From: Zygnema cylindricum
Taxonomy: Eukaryota > Streptophyta > Zygnematophyceae > Zygnematales > Zygnemataceae
Assembly (NCBI GenBank): GCA_037447655.1
Contig: JBBHKE010001410.1
Coordinates: forward strand, 1-64,000
Direction of reading: 5' to 3'
DNA length: 64,000 nucleotides
Positions 54,470-64,000 of the stretch are shown in pieces. Numbering within the stretch: the first letter of the stretch is position 1; each line of letters begins with the position of its first letter. The position numbers were made by a program, and so were the translations under genes. The notes beneath the pieces were generated by a model. The model was given only the letters and a program-made list of their open reading frames with translations, made no database searches and had not been told where the DNA came from.

Positions 54470-54636
54470 TTTAGATATTATAAGCAACAAGCAGGAGAAC
54501 TTATCCTTGATCATGCGGAAGTTAACGCGACTCGTCTAGCAGTCGTGTCCGTTAGTCCCGCCGATTTTTGGCGTGCGGAAAACCTATTAGTAAACCATGT
54601 ACAGAATGGAAAGTACGATTTCCGAGTGTTTAGCAG
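54470..54636 (+). other. Orphan exon candidate
   Basis: A 55-codon open stretch bounded by an acceptor-like CGACCAG and a strong donor AGCAG/GTAAGT. It reads YYKQQAGELILDHAEVNATR and NLLVNHVQNGKYDFRVFS, with balanced amino-acid use. No family recognised and no partner exons found nearby. Confidence 0.4.
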
Positions 54637-54764
54637 GTAAGTGCAAATGAAAATGACTGACCTCTGGACATATTGTATCCAATTGGTTAAATAGCAGAAC
54701 TGCAATTCTGATTGGAAATGAACGGCGTAGACTGACGTAGTTCAAATGACGAACTTCGGAACTG

Positions 54765-55010
54765 CACGCGTGATCTATCTAGATCATTTCTGTACCATCA
54801 TGTCGGCAGAATTGACGCGAAGTAAAATAACAACTACGTCATTATTTCAGCGGTACAGTACTATCATGTCGGCAGGAAGACCGGGGTGAAAATGAACGAC
54901 CACGTCATTATTTCACCGGTACTATCATGTCGGCAGGATGACCGCGGTGTAAACGAACACTACGTCATTCTTTCAGCGGTACTATCATGTCGGCAGAATA
55001 CAACTTCGCG
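54765..55010. repeat. Tandem repeat of about 70 bp (ACTATCATGTCGGCAG)
   Basis: Three to four units containing ACGTCATT(A/C)TTTCA(G/C)CGGTAC, TA(C/T)CATCATGTCGGCAG or ACTATCATGTCGGCAGGA, then AAATGAACGAC- or GTAAACGAAC-like. Unit length is about 65-70 bp. Confidence 0.8.
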
Positions 55011-55054
55011 AAATACAACAAATAACATTGTTCCACGTGTCTACTTTCATTACA

Positions 55055-55240
55055 ACAAAATTCTACAATCATTCAACGGCTCACGATCTTACACCAAAAA
55101 ATTACGACGGTCAACAATCGCTGTCACCAAAGACGACAAACAAAACTCAAAACATTCAACGGCTCAAGATCTCAAACAAAAAAATCGACGATCGATTCTC
55201 GTTGTCACCAGAGACGAAGGCGACTACAATGCTTTCCCCT
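55055..55240. repeat. Tandem duplication of about 93 bp
   Basis: ACATTCAACGGCTCA(A/C)GATCT, AAAAAA(A/T)T(A/C)GACG, TCTCGTTGTCACCAGAGACG (first unit: AATCGCTGTCACCAAAGACG) occurs twice in tandem with moderate divergence. No coding function is evident. Confidence 0.75.
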
Positions 55241-55493
55241 TTTAGAAAAAGGGCAAAGCAAAAATTTCCATTTGTTCCGTGCGCATATATCATTATTTTT
55301 TTGATGTTTCATGCGTGCGTTTAAAACGCTTGGTACCTCTATGCTTTTTCACTTAAAAAGGTACAATTTTGTACGGTCTGATACTGTCCGTTTACCACAC
55401 TAATTGAATGATGGCGTACTTCCATTTTGTACGGTACTAAAACATTAACCCTAAATAGAGTTAAAGAATAAAATAGAATGAACTACGCTAATG

Positions 55494-55627
55494 GAGAATA
55501 AATTAAAAAAAAGCGGGACGGAATTAGCGTACACAACGCTAATAACGATTGGCGGTGTACTGTACACCGCCAATCGCTATTAGCGTTGTGTACGCTAATC
55601 CCGTCCCGCTTTTTTTTATTTATTCTC
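55494..55627. repeat. 134-bp near-perfect palindrome
   Basis: Two 67-bp arms meet at GTGTAC/TGTACAC with no loop. Left arm: GAGAATAAATTAAAAAAAAG, CGGGACGGAATTAGCG, TACACAACGCTAATAACG, ATTGGCGGTGTAC. The right arm is its reverse complement with about four differences. It is formed where two ends of the TACACCGCCAATCG MITE family abut head to head. Confidence 0.9.
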
Positions 55628-55786
55628 AAATAGAATTATCCACACTATTTAAAAAAAGCCCTAATTCCTAATTAGAGTAATCGATTTCTTCCAAAATTTC
55701 CAAATTCCCAGTTAGCGTAAACCACGCTAATTATTCGTATACGCTAAAGAAACTTCTACGCTAATAGCGATTGGCGGTGTAGTAGC
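55563..55786. mobile_element. MITE, family TACACCGCCAATCGCTATTAGCG (224 bp)
   Basis: Ends GTACACCGCCAATCGCTATTAGCG and CGCTAATAGCGATTGGCGGTGTA are inverted repeats. The interior is AT-rich (AGCCCTAATTCCTAATTAG). It shares its left end with the palindrome above. Confidence 0.7.
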
Positions 55787-55794
55787 CTAGTAGG

Positions 55795-56050
55795 CTGACA
55801 TTTATGTAATTTTTAATTTTTTGCTTGTACTTTATGATACGGAATATCCGTGCATTCGTACATTATCGTACCAATGCCGGTTGGACATTGCCAAAGTCCT
55901 GCATGACGTGTCGCCAAATTTAGCGTATGCATTCTACATATTTGATACAGCAGTAGACTGAATTTTATGTACTTTAATTTTTTTGCTTGTACTCTATGAT
56001 ACGGAATGTCCTTGCATTCGTACAGTATCGTACCAATCCAGGCCAAAAAC
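55795..56050. repeat. Tandem duplication of about 134 bp
   Basis: TTTTTTGCTTGTACT(T/C)TATGATACGGAAT(A/G)TCC, GTGCATTCGTACATTATCGTACCAAT and a TAGGCTGACATTTATGTA- or TAGACTGAATTTTATGTA-like segment occur twice. The middle (CCTGCATGACGTGTCGCCA, TTTAGCGTATGCATTCTACA) is shared with 41,445-41,500. Confidence 0.8.
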
Positions 56051-56328
56051 CGATTAAACAATTTGGAACCAAACCGGCTCGAGTGCTACAGCAACTGTCG
56101 CATGCGTGCCTTGAGCCGTATTCTTGAGTGATGCCACGTGGGCTTGTGTTCATATATTAAAAACCGTCAAAGATTCGTCAAGCGTACATCCTATGTACGA
56201 ACCGTACAATATTACTGTCTAATAGTAGCAGCAAAAACAAAAAACAAAAAGTGCGCAAGGATTGGCAAAGGATGGTAAAAGGAGCGTGACAAGATATCTT
56301 CCGGCAAATACAGTACACCGTCAATCGC

Positions 56329-57423
56329 TGTCAGAGTCAAGGAATAAATAGCGTAAAAAAAAAATTAGTGTTATTAACACTAATCAGGAATTATATTTTT
56401 TTAAATATCTATACTAATTAACCCCTAACTGTAATTTGGGTTGTCCTGAATAATAAATACCCGCCCTTTAAATGTCTACAGTAATATGTGTACCCGTACA
56501 AAATTTGACAATTCGTACGCCGTCGGGCTATTCACACGGTCGACGGACGAACATAGGAGACCGTGATTTTTGTCGATGAGTTTGCGTCTCTTTCTTCCAG
56601 TGCACATTCACATGTGTGCGCAATAATGTTAAGTGTCTTTTTATGCCTTTGTAATTCAAAAAGTACCATTTCCTATGGAGATACCCTGTCCGTACGCCAC
56701 ACTATTTCCATGGCAGTGTACTTCCATTATTAACGCTAATTGAAAAAAAATCCTAATTAGAATAATGGAAAAAATAGAATTATGGATTGTATTTCAGGTT
56801 TTTTTTTTTTTAAAGGGCACAGAATTATTATTATTTACTCTAATAGCTATTGGCGGTGTATAATACACCGCCAATCGCTATTAGCGTAATGTATACTAAT
56901 TCCGTCCCGCCTTTTTTTTCAAATTCTCAAATAGCATAACTTATTCTGTTTTTTTCTTTACGCCATTTGGGGTTTTTTTACAAGAACCGTACAAAACAAA
57001 GATGCGTTGTCTTTTAAATAGTGTGGTGTACGGTCAAAGTCAGGTCGTACAAAAGCGTACCTTTTTAAGTGAAAAAATATAATTAAAGAGTTTTAGTAAC
57101 CGCGGACGCATGAGAATATGCGCTCTAAAAGGGGATGAAATCGGGTTGTCAAATATCACATTCGCACATATTCATCTAACAACCACGTTTCGACTGTGTA
57201 AACGTACGATTTTTGTACGATTTGTCAGATTTTGTACAAGTACCTACATTAGTGTAAGCATGTTTGCGACCGACATATTTTTTTATCAAAGACCCAAATA
57301 AGCATTAGTAAACAATTAGAATGTATGTTTTTTTTGAAAATTTTCAAATTCCTAATTAACGTAAATCACTGTAATTATTCCTATACGCTAAAGAAACATG
57401 TACGCTAATAGCGATTGGCGTTG
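56329..57423. mobile_element. Two adjoining MITEs, family TACACCGCCAATCG
   Basis: Ends occur at 56,329 (TACACCGTCAATCGCTGTCAGAG), 56,862 (AATAGCTATTGGCGGTGTA), 56,866 (TACACCGCCAATCGCTATTAGCG) and about 57,423 (GCTAATAGCGATTGGCGTTGTA). This gives two elements of about 534 and 558 bp, again touching head to head. The interior of the second is the inverse of 42,690-42,860. Confidence 0.65.
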
Positions 57424-57536
57424 TACTGTACTGTAATGTAATGTACTTTATTCTACTGTAGTAGAAATTCATAACCGTCACAACTAATATAGAGGATTTC
57501 CGTGGTCAATAAAATATGTATTTACTATTTAGTTAT

Positions 57537-57880
57537 GGGAATTAATCATGGCAGTGACTGTTTTTGTTGCGCACAGTCACTTACGTCATTTTGTCAAAAA
57601 ATGTACGTTTGAAGTTACACATTGGTACAAGGAAAGAACTCTTGAGTCAAAATTTGACGGTCAATCGATTGGACAACTTTGACTATCAAAATATTGTTTC
57701 AACCGCTTAAAATTTTGTCGCGCTTGTGAACGTAGAGAGTCATAATAAAATCAACAATTCACACGACCGGCCAAGGTTCACGGTAACAAAATTGCGACAA
57801 CCACATGTAAATAAAAGTGTTGCGTACAGTCACATTCTGTCTTTACGTGAGCTCCACGGTGAGAGCACCTGTTGGATTTT
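57537..57880. repeat. Partial relative of the 8739 fold-back element
   Basis: GGGAATTAATCATGGCAGTGACT, TTGTTGCGCACAGTCAC, TTACGTCATTTTGTCAAAAA and ACACATTGGTACAAGG run in the same order as the left arm at 8739-8862, but the matching right arm is not intact (GTTGCGTACAGTCAC at about 57,818 is a fragment). Confidence 0.6.
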
Positions 57881-57886
57881 AACTTA

Positions 57887-58597
57887 GGGTGGCGTTCCAT
57901 CAGACGAAAAGTGGGGTTGTTTACAAAAATTCGGACATATCCGTACAACGCCGTACCTATTATTTTGTTTTAATACGCGAAAAACATTACAATGAATCTT
58001 GCCAATATTCTCCAAAGTTATGGGAGGTAACAATGACCATTAGATCTTTTTTCGCTAAGCATTCGCTTCGAAAGTTTTTGTTAATGGTGATGTACCTCAA
58101 AGAGGTATATCACGGCGGCAAACCAACGAAAATCGAAAAATTTCGCACATGATATATGCATTCAAAAATCAACAGAAATCGTGAAAGTGATCTCGTAACA
58201 AGCTTTCGTCGCGCTATTTTGTTATCGGCCATTCGTCACACTATTTGTGGAAGCGCTCATTCTTCACGCGAAAAAGCAGAAACCCTAAGAATTATGAATT
58301 GGCATCTGACAAGCGTTTGCAAAGAGTACAAAATGTGTGTGGTACGATACCCTGGTCTGCATGTACATGGTATGGAAATGACGATTTCGAGTTGAAGTTG
58401 GTCGGTGTAAATAATATTTGACAATTTTTAATATACGATCTTATCTTACGTGGTACCACTCATTTCTAAGCACGTGGATTACAGACTAAGCACGTGGATT
58501 ACAGACTCTGTGCGAGAAAACAAGGTGCAAAGTGTAGCATTCCGTAATGTTGTTTGTTGTTCGTACGATTACAAAATTTCCTGATAGAACGCCACCC
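57887..58597. mobile_element. MITE, family GGGTGGCGTTCCATCAG (711 bp)
   Basis: Left end GGGTGGCGTTCCATCAGACG after TTA; right end CCTGATAGAACGCCACCC before ATA, so the target duplication is TTA with one change. A central imperfect palindrome ACCTCAAAGAGGTATATCAC lies near 58,093. The reverse complement aligns with the copy ending at 30,478. No transposase. Confidence 0.7.
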
Positions 58598-58644
58598 ATA
58601 GCCGCAAAATTGAAATTTAATCGTCCAACGTTACATTGAACTTA

Positions 58645-59360
58645 GGGTAAATTTCCAATAGACGAAAAGTGAGGTTTGTTACTTGACGCTGTACATTTTC
58701 GTACAACGCCGTACAAATTGGTACCTTCATTTTTTTTGTTACTGGAAGCATCGTTTACCGGAAAGCTGTCGAGGAGCTCCAATGATGTAGGCGTAATTCC
58801 TACCCGTTGGATATTTCACTTTTTGAGATCCTCGTAGCAATAGCGCACATCGTCCAATGTGAAGATACTCTCCTCGCGAGGAGAGTTGCACGATACTGGT
58901 CGTGTACCAGTGGTACAAGTGAAAAAGCAAAAAAATATCCACTTTGAACAAGAGATCTCAGGCATACAAGTCCTAAAGGCCATGTGCCGGCTGCCACGCT
59001 GGATGCAGGTGAGTCGAAAATATCCTCTCACGCTCTCTCTAACATCCACCGACATTCAAAGTTTGCCGCGTCTTTTTGCCATTCCGTTTCGAAATTTTAA
59101 TTTCCATTTTCAAAATCAAAATCTGGCCGCAAACTTTACATACGAATGAATAACTACCTCATGTCGTACAAATATTTCGTTCTGACTATCTGTTTGTAGA
59201 TTTTTTTAAGATTTTCTGAATCTCAAATCTAACCAATGTGGCACCAATCATAATTGAGGAAGGTTTGTTAATGGCCCAACATAATGGAGCGGACTTCCTA
59301 TAAACGTTGTCAGTAGACTTGTCCGTACATTTACTGGGACCGCCTAATGGAAATCTACCT
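58645..59360. mobile_element. MITE, same family, with perfect 20-bp central palindrome
   Basis: Left end GGGTAAATTTCCAATAGACG after TTA; right end CGCCTAATGGAAATCTACCT before TTA (59,361-59,363). ACTCTCCTCG plus its complement forms a perfect 20-bp palindrome at 58,867-58,886. It is 716 bp long, close to the 711 bp of its neighbour. Confidence 0.75.
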
Positions 59361-59671
59361 TTAGATGCAAATTAAAACGAAACCTCTCGAAAATGAAGAA
59401 CTATAAGTCTTACGTAAAATTACTGTAGAATAAAGTATTGTACAGTAAATTACTGTACAATAAAGTACTATGCACTACTGTAGTTTAATTATTTCTGTAC
59501 CTTTTCAAACCATGCCGAACTTTTTTCCTTTTCGTTTTTGAAAAACAACCGCTGCATAGAATTTGTCGAGATTCTCCAAGAGGTCTAGTCGTAACATTGA
59601 CCGTCCAATTTATATTTTTTCCGCATCAGCGAAGCTGTCAATCAATTCAACCGGCAGGTAGCTACAACACA

Positions 59672-59785
59672 ATACACCGCCAATCGCTATTAGAGTAAAA
59701 GAAAAAATAGCGTGAAAAAAAAATTAGTGTTATTAAAGCTAATTAGGAAAAAAAAACAAAAAAAACATATATACTAATTAATCCT
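59672..59785. repeat. End fragment of the TACACCGCCAATCG MITE
   Basis: ATACACCGCCAATCGCTATTAGAGTAAAAG followed, in sequence, by AAATAGCGTGAAAAAAAAATTAGTGTTATT resembles the segment after 56,329. The rest is missing. Confidence 0.5.
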
Positions 59786-59787
59786 TA

Positions 59788-60088
59788 AGGGTGGCGTTCC
59801 ATCAAACAAAAGGTGGGTTAGTTTACAAAAATCGGCACCTATCCGTACCAAGTTATTCCACTTATTTTGCTTTTATATGCGAAGAACATTACAAGGAATC
59901 TTGCCAATATTCTCCAAAGGCTTGGGAGGTAACAATGACTGTTGGATATCTTTTCGCAAAGCATTCGCTTCGAAAGTGTTTGTAAATGGTGATGTTACTC
60001 GTCGAGGGACATCACCATTTACAGAAAAAAAATTGAGCCGCAACACATTGGATAATGAACATACGTGTGACTACTATAATTATATGCG
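59788..60088. mobile_element. MITE, family GGGTGGCGTTCCATCAG, cut by element B
   Basis: The left end AGGGTGGCGTTCCATCAAACA and interior (AACATTACAAGGAATCTTGC, CAATATTCTCCAAAGGCTTG) match 57,887 onward. The central ACTCGTCGAGGGACATCACC lies at about 59,997. The right half is lost where the LTR of element B begins. Confidence 0.7.
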
Positions 60089-63000
60089 CTCCATTGCCAC
60101 ACAAAATTCGCAAGTCCAAAGAAGCTAATCTAGATAGTGCCGACTCCAAGTTTATATAAACCGTAATGATTGACCCCTTGACAATTAGAACCCCATTATA
60201 GCTTCACCCCTGTGAAATAATACTTTATGTGTGCTTAGTTCCACCACAGAATGCAAAGTTAGAATATGAGTTTTGGATAACATTCCCTACTTTGACTTTC
60301 CCTTAGAAATACAGCCACCCTAGCAAGCAAACACTCTAACCGACTACACCCTTGTGTAGCCTGGACTCCCCTGAGTCCGCATCAAAAAGAATCAGTGAAA
60401 ACGGTCAACTAAGTACTGAGGTACGGATTAATTGCAACATTGTATAGTACATAAAGGTACAGGTGCCGGTGTATCTTTTGTACGGCTATCGTACAACATG
60501 GCCAAAAAGTCGATACATGGCATATCCGGATTTGTTCCTATAATCCTCGGAGATGCCGCAAGCCAATGTGGTTGTGCCACGTGTCAATTGACGTGGGAAT
60601 GACCGCAAACCGCCAAAAACCTTTTCCGCAATCTCAGCATCTATCGCGGTCGTCTGATCAGAACCAACATTTAATCATAGCTGTCGAAAATTGATGCGCG
60701 GTATTTGTTTCGCTATCGAAACAAATGCGCGGTATCCTTTTCGTCACCGTACCGTACTCCGTACTATATAAAATTGTATCTATCCACTACGTATATATTT
60801 CGCGTTAAACGAATTAGTCTACGTGTGACTATTAAATATTTATTAAACCCTACGTATAACACCACCAGTCCTAGGCTTTACGGACAAAGCTACTGGCTAC
60901 AGGTGATTTAATGCTCGGTAGGACCAGGATCAATTCTTGGGTTCGTCAAGACCCCTTTTGGTAAATCTACCTAATCTAACCCTCTCTTATCTAGAGGGCC
61001 TAGGGAGCCATTGCTCTATCTGCCTATCCAGCCTACAGTGACTACAACAAGTGTGGGGGCTTGGAGAAGGGAGTTAGAGGCAGACCGCCTCTACCTTTTT
61101 TTATCCTTATACAAACCTAAAAAATACACAAATATCAACACTCCCTTTATTTTCTAGTCTATTTACCTTTCAACTCCCACAAAAAAAAGAAACACCCCCT
61201 CCCCTTTTTATTTTTCCTTTTCCTTTTCTTTTCATAAAACTTGAAGGAAATACCCTCATATTTTAAAAGGTCTATTAGATGAGCTGAAATAAACATTCCA
61301 TCTTGTGATCACACATATTATTTAGCATCCCACTTTTCATAAATTTGAGCAAAGATTTTATCCACCTCATCCCTTTTCCATCCACACAAAATCTGATTTC
61401 CCTCTTGTAGTTCAAACAGTCACCCCCATCTCCAATCTGCAAGACACACCCAGATGCTAACCCTTTTACATGCACATCTTCATAAATGACAGCACTCCCA
61501 TTAATGATGTCAAATCCATTACCCTCCCAAAAAATTGTCCCCACTAAGTTCCTCATAAAATCTACATCTTTCGAACTCATATTTTTATCCATGATTATTA
61601 CCCCATTTTCTGAACTTTCCTCACTCTCTCCCATGGAATTCTTTCCACTATCACTTTCTATTTTTATTCCCAAAAAATATTTCTCCACCCCTAAACTTTT
61701 AATCAAATATTCCTCTTCTCCTCTATCCTTTAAAGCCCCCGTTAGATTTACTTTTCCCCTTTCCTCGGAATCCGTTGAAGTCTCCCTTTCCGATTTGTTT
61801 TCTGTTTCCAAAATATCTATGAAATTATCCTCATTATTTTATTTTCCCTTTTTTAATTATGGATCGTAGATCAGACTTTCTCATTTCAAAGTCATACTCT
61901 CTACAGTCCTTGACACTCCTTGAAGTACCTCCCTTCCCTTTACTTCCCTTATGCCTCCAAAAGTACACTGTTGCTTTCGTGGAATTTTTGTGTGCTTTTC
62001 TCTCTTCCCCATACTACCGATGTGAAGGAGCTCCATAATTTTTTCATCCTTTTTCTCCTCTTCCCCTTCTTCCTCCTCATCCACATTCCAACTTCAAAGT
62101 TCTTCCAAACAAGGGCATTCCTCCATATTGTGACGCGGTTCCCTACAAAAGAATCAAACCCTCTTTTTCAAAGCTCCCCTTTCTTTTCTTCTCCCTCTCT
62201 TCCCACCGAAGTTTCGATAAGGTTTACCTTTGTCTTTCTTCCTCTCATCACGCTTTTGCTCGTCACCGTCGTTCTTTTCATCACGTTTTCGCCATGCACC
62301 TCCAGCTCTTAGTGCATTCACCCTGTCACTTCCCCTATGAAGCTCGAAAGTGTTTTCCCTCACAAGAATTAACCCCATGGTAATGCTCCAAGTTCATGAG
62401 GCACCATCCATTGGCTACACATAGTAAATGATGTCTTCGTACTCATCTGGGAGTTTCACGATTAGTGTGTTAATCTTTCTTTCCTCAGATTCTACATATC
62501 TTGCAGGAGCAAGCTCAACATATAACGCAGCAATATCATTGCAAAACTCTATCATGCTACCGCCTTTATAAACATAGGCCTATATTTCCTGTTTTAATAA
62601 CTGCTGCCTCTATATTGACTCACTCTTATAAATCTGTCTTAGTATTTCCCAGATTTCTAAAGACTTAGTTAGATTTAAAAAAGTGAAAGCTACGGGCTTA
62701 GACACATTTCTAAGAATGAGATGTTATGCTATAATGTTTTTATACTCCCGAATTGTACTATCAGTTTCTTCAGTTTTAGTTATAACCCTTACAAGTGGGA
62801 CCGTAGCCGAAAGCCTAGCTCCCCTCACCATAGGTGTTCCTTTTCCATCTCCCTTTTTCCCTTTTCCATAGCAATGATGTTCCCTTCACCTATTGTTGCA
62901 TCTAAAATCCGGTTGGTTTTGTGGGAAGCCCTAGATGAATCTCGGTAGTGAGTTCCACCAACGCCCTGTGGAGGACACCTCACTTTTCCCGAAATAATTC

Positions 63001-64000
63001 CCCATAAGTGCTTTTTGAAAAGAAATCCCTCCATCGTAAACTCCTAATAAGTGTAGTCTGTTCCATAAAACATAGGCACCCTAAATGGTGGGCCCATAAC
63101 CTGTAATTTTATAGGCTCCATTCCCACACAGAATTCGCAGGTCTAAAGAAGCTAATCTAGATAGTGGCCACTCCAAGTTTATATAAACCCAAATGATTGA
63201 CCCCTTGACAATCAGAACCCCATAACAGCTTCACCCCTGTGAAATAAGACTTTTTGTGTGCTCAGTTCCACCACAAAATGCAAAGTTAGAATATGAGTTT
63301 TGGATAATATTCCCCACTTTAATTTCCCTTAGAAATGCAGCCACCCTGGATGGCAAACACTCTGACCGACTACACCCCTGTGTAGCGTGGACTCCATTAA
63401 GTCCGCAGCAAAAAGAATCACTGATAATGGTCAACTAAATGAGTTGATATTAAATGGCAAAGTTTGCCGATTTATACAGATGCTCTTTGGGAGAGAGGTG
63501 GCTACCTACCAAAATATTATAAGTCATAAAACCCCTTTCTAAACCCTCTAGTAATGAGGTACGGACCAATCACAACACTGTATAGTACATAGAGGTATAG
63601 GTGCCGGTGTACCTTTTGTACGACCATTGTACGACATGGCCAAAAATTCATTACATGGCATATCCAGATTTGTTCCTACAATCCTCGGAGATGCTGCAAG
63701 CCAATGTGGTTGTGCCACGTGTTAATTGACGTGGTTGTGCCACGTTTTAATTGACGTGGCTGTGACCGCAAAGTGCCAAAAACCTATTCCGCGATCTTGG
63801 CATCTATCACGGACGTCCGATCAGAACTAGCATTTAATTATAGCCGTCAAATATTGATGCGCGGTATTTTTTTCGCTATAGAAACAAATGCGCGGTATGC
63901 ATTTCGTCACCGTACTGTACTCTGTAGTATATAAAACTGTATCTATGCACTACGTATATATTGCCTGTTAAACGAATTAGTCTTTGTGTGACTATTTAAA
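60089..64000 (-). mobile_element. Element B: second gag-only LTR element, minus strand, runs out of the window
   Basis: Relative of element A. 3' LTR 60,089-61,140 (1,052 bp; starts TGTTGATATTTG in element orientation, after a GACTAGAAAATAAAGGGAG tract); 5' LTR from 63,116 to beyond the window end. Shared LTR words include CACTCCAAGTTTATATAAAC, GACCCCTTGACAAT and TTCACCCCTGTGAAATAA. As in element A, the ATGGAG of gag is present in both LTR copies. LTR differences are much more numerous than in A, so B is older. Confidence 0.85.
61275..63110 (-). pseudogene. Gag-RNase H-remnant ORF of element B, broken
   Basis: Pieces in the same order as the element A polyprotein: LFKKHLWGIISGKVRCPP (62,825-63,034), ELHRGSDRVNALRAGG and KRDERKKDKGKPYRNFGGKR (62,154-62,378), an acidic segment (61,881-62,084) and the C-terminal part (61,275-61,811) with YFLGIKIE, DFMRNLVGTIFW, LQIGDGGDCL and WIKSLLKF. 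At least three frame breaks separate them. The CCHC knuckle falls at a break. The conserved C-terminal part supports the RNase H-like remnant in A as ancestral to both. Confidence 0.8.

Overview
This is an AT-rich, gene-poor eukaryotic nuclear window. Several things point to a streptophyte (land plant or charophyte-type alga). A duplicated spliced gene carries the plant Root_cap family signature. Introns are GT-AG, there are nuclear tRNA-Val genes, and the mobile elements (hAT with a BED finger, Ty1/copia elements, PIF/Harbinger-like MITEs) are typical of plants. The species cannot be named from the sequence alone. There are no operons and no CRISPR.

Layout. 1-4,900: the 3' part of a spliced atypical dual-specificity phosphatase gene (OCA6/Siw14-like, PFA-DSP) on the + strand. 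Its introns contain tandem, decayed copies of its own exon edges. 4,950-9,900: a minisatellite, several MITEs, two intact tRNA-Val-like genes (one with its anticodon changed from AAC to ATC) and a decayed third copy. 11,447-13,591 (-) and 24,150-26,298 (+): two divergently oriented, near-identical four-exon Root_cap genes encoding secreted proteins. Between them lie a non-LTR reverse transcriptase pseudogene and a nested pair: a complete hAT element with 15-bp terminal inverted repeats and an 8-bp target duplication, inserted in a 0.78-kb Harbinger-like MITE. 27,600-31,450: retroelement and MITE debris. 31,449-40,016: a truncated minus-strand copia element split by a younger element A with 1.19-kb LTRs. 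Element A has a single 711-codon gag ORF that ends in copia RT/RNase H remnants. A second, broken copy (element B) runs from 60,089 out of the window. 40,100-46,700: MITEs, a hairpin-forming 50-bp satellite and a solo copia LTR with 5-bp target duplications. 46,700-54,700: relics or candidate genes, namely M16 metalloprotease exons with a duplicated splice acceptor, an OTU-like exon, a 0.9-kb GAT repeat, and an unknown spliced gene with one in-frame TAG. 54,700-60,090: MITEs, one giving a 134-bp palindrome.

How it fits together: only the phosphatase, the two Root_cap genes and the two tRNAs look functional. Most of the rest is layered transposon insertion. Short local tandem duplication recurs at splice junctions, tRNA ends and MITE ends, and may be a real property of this genome.
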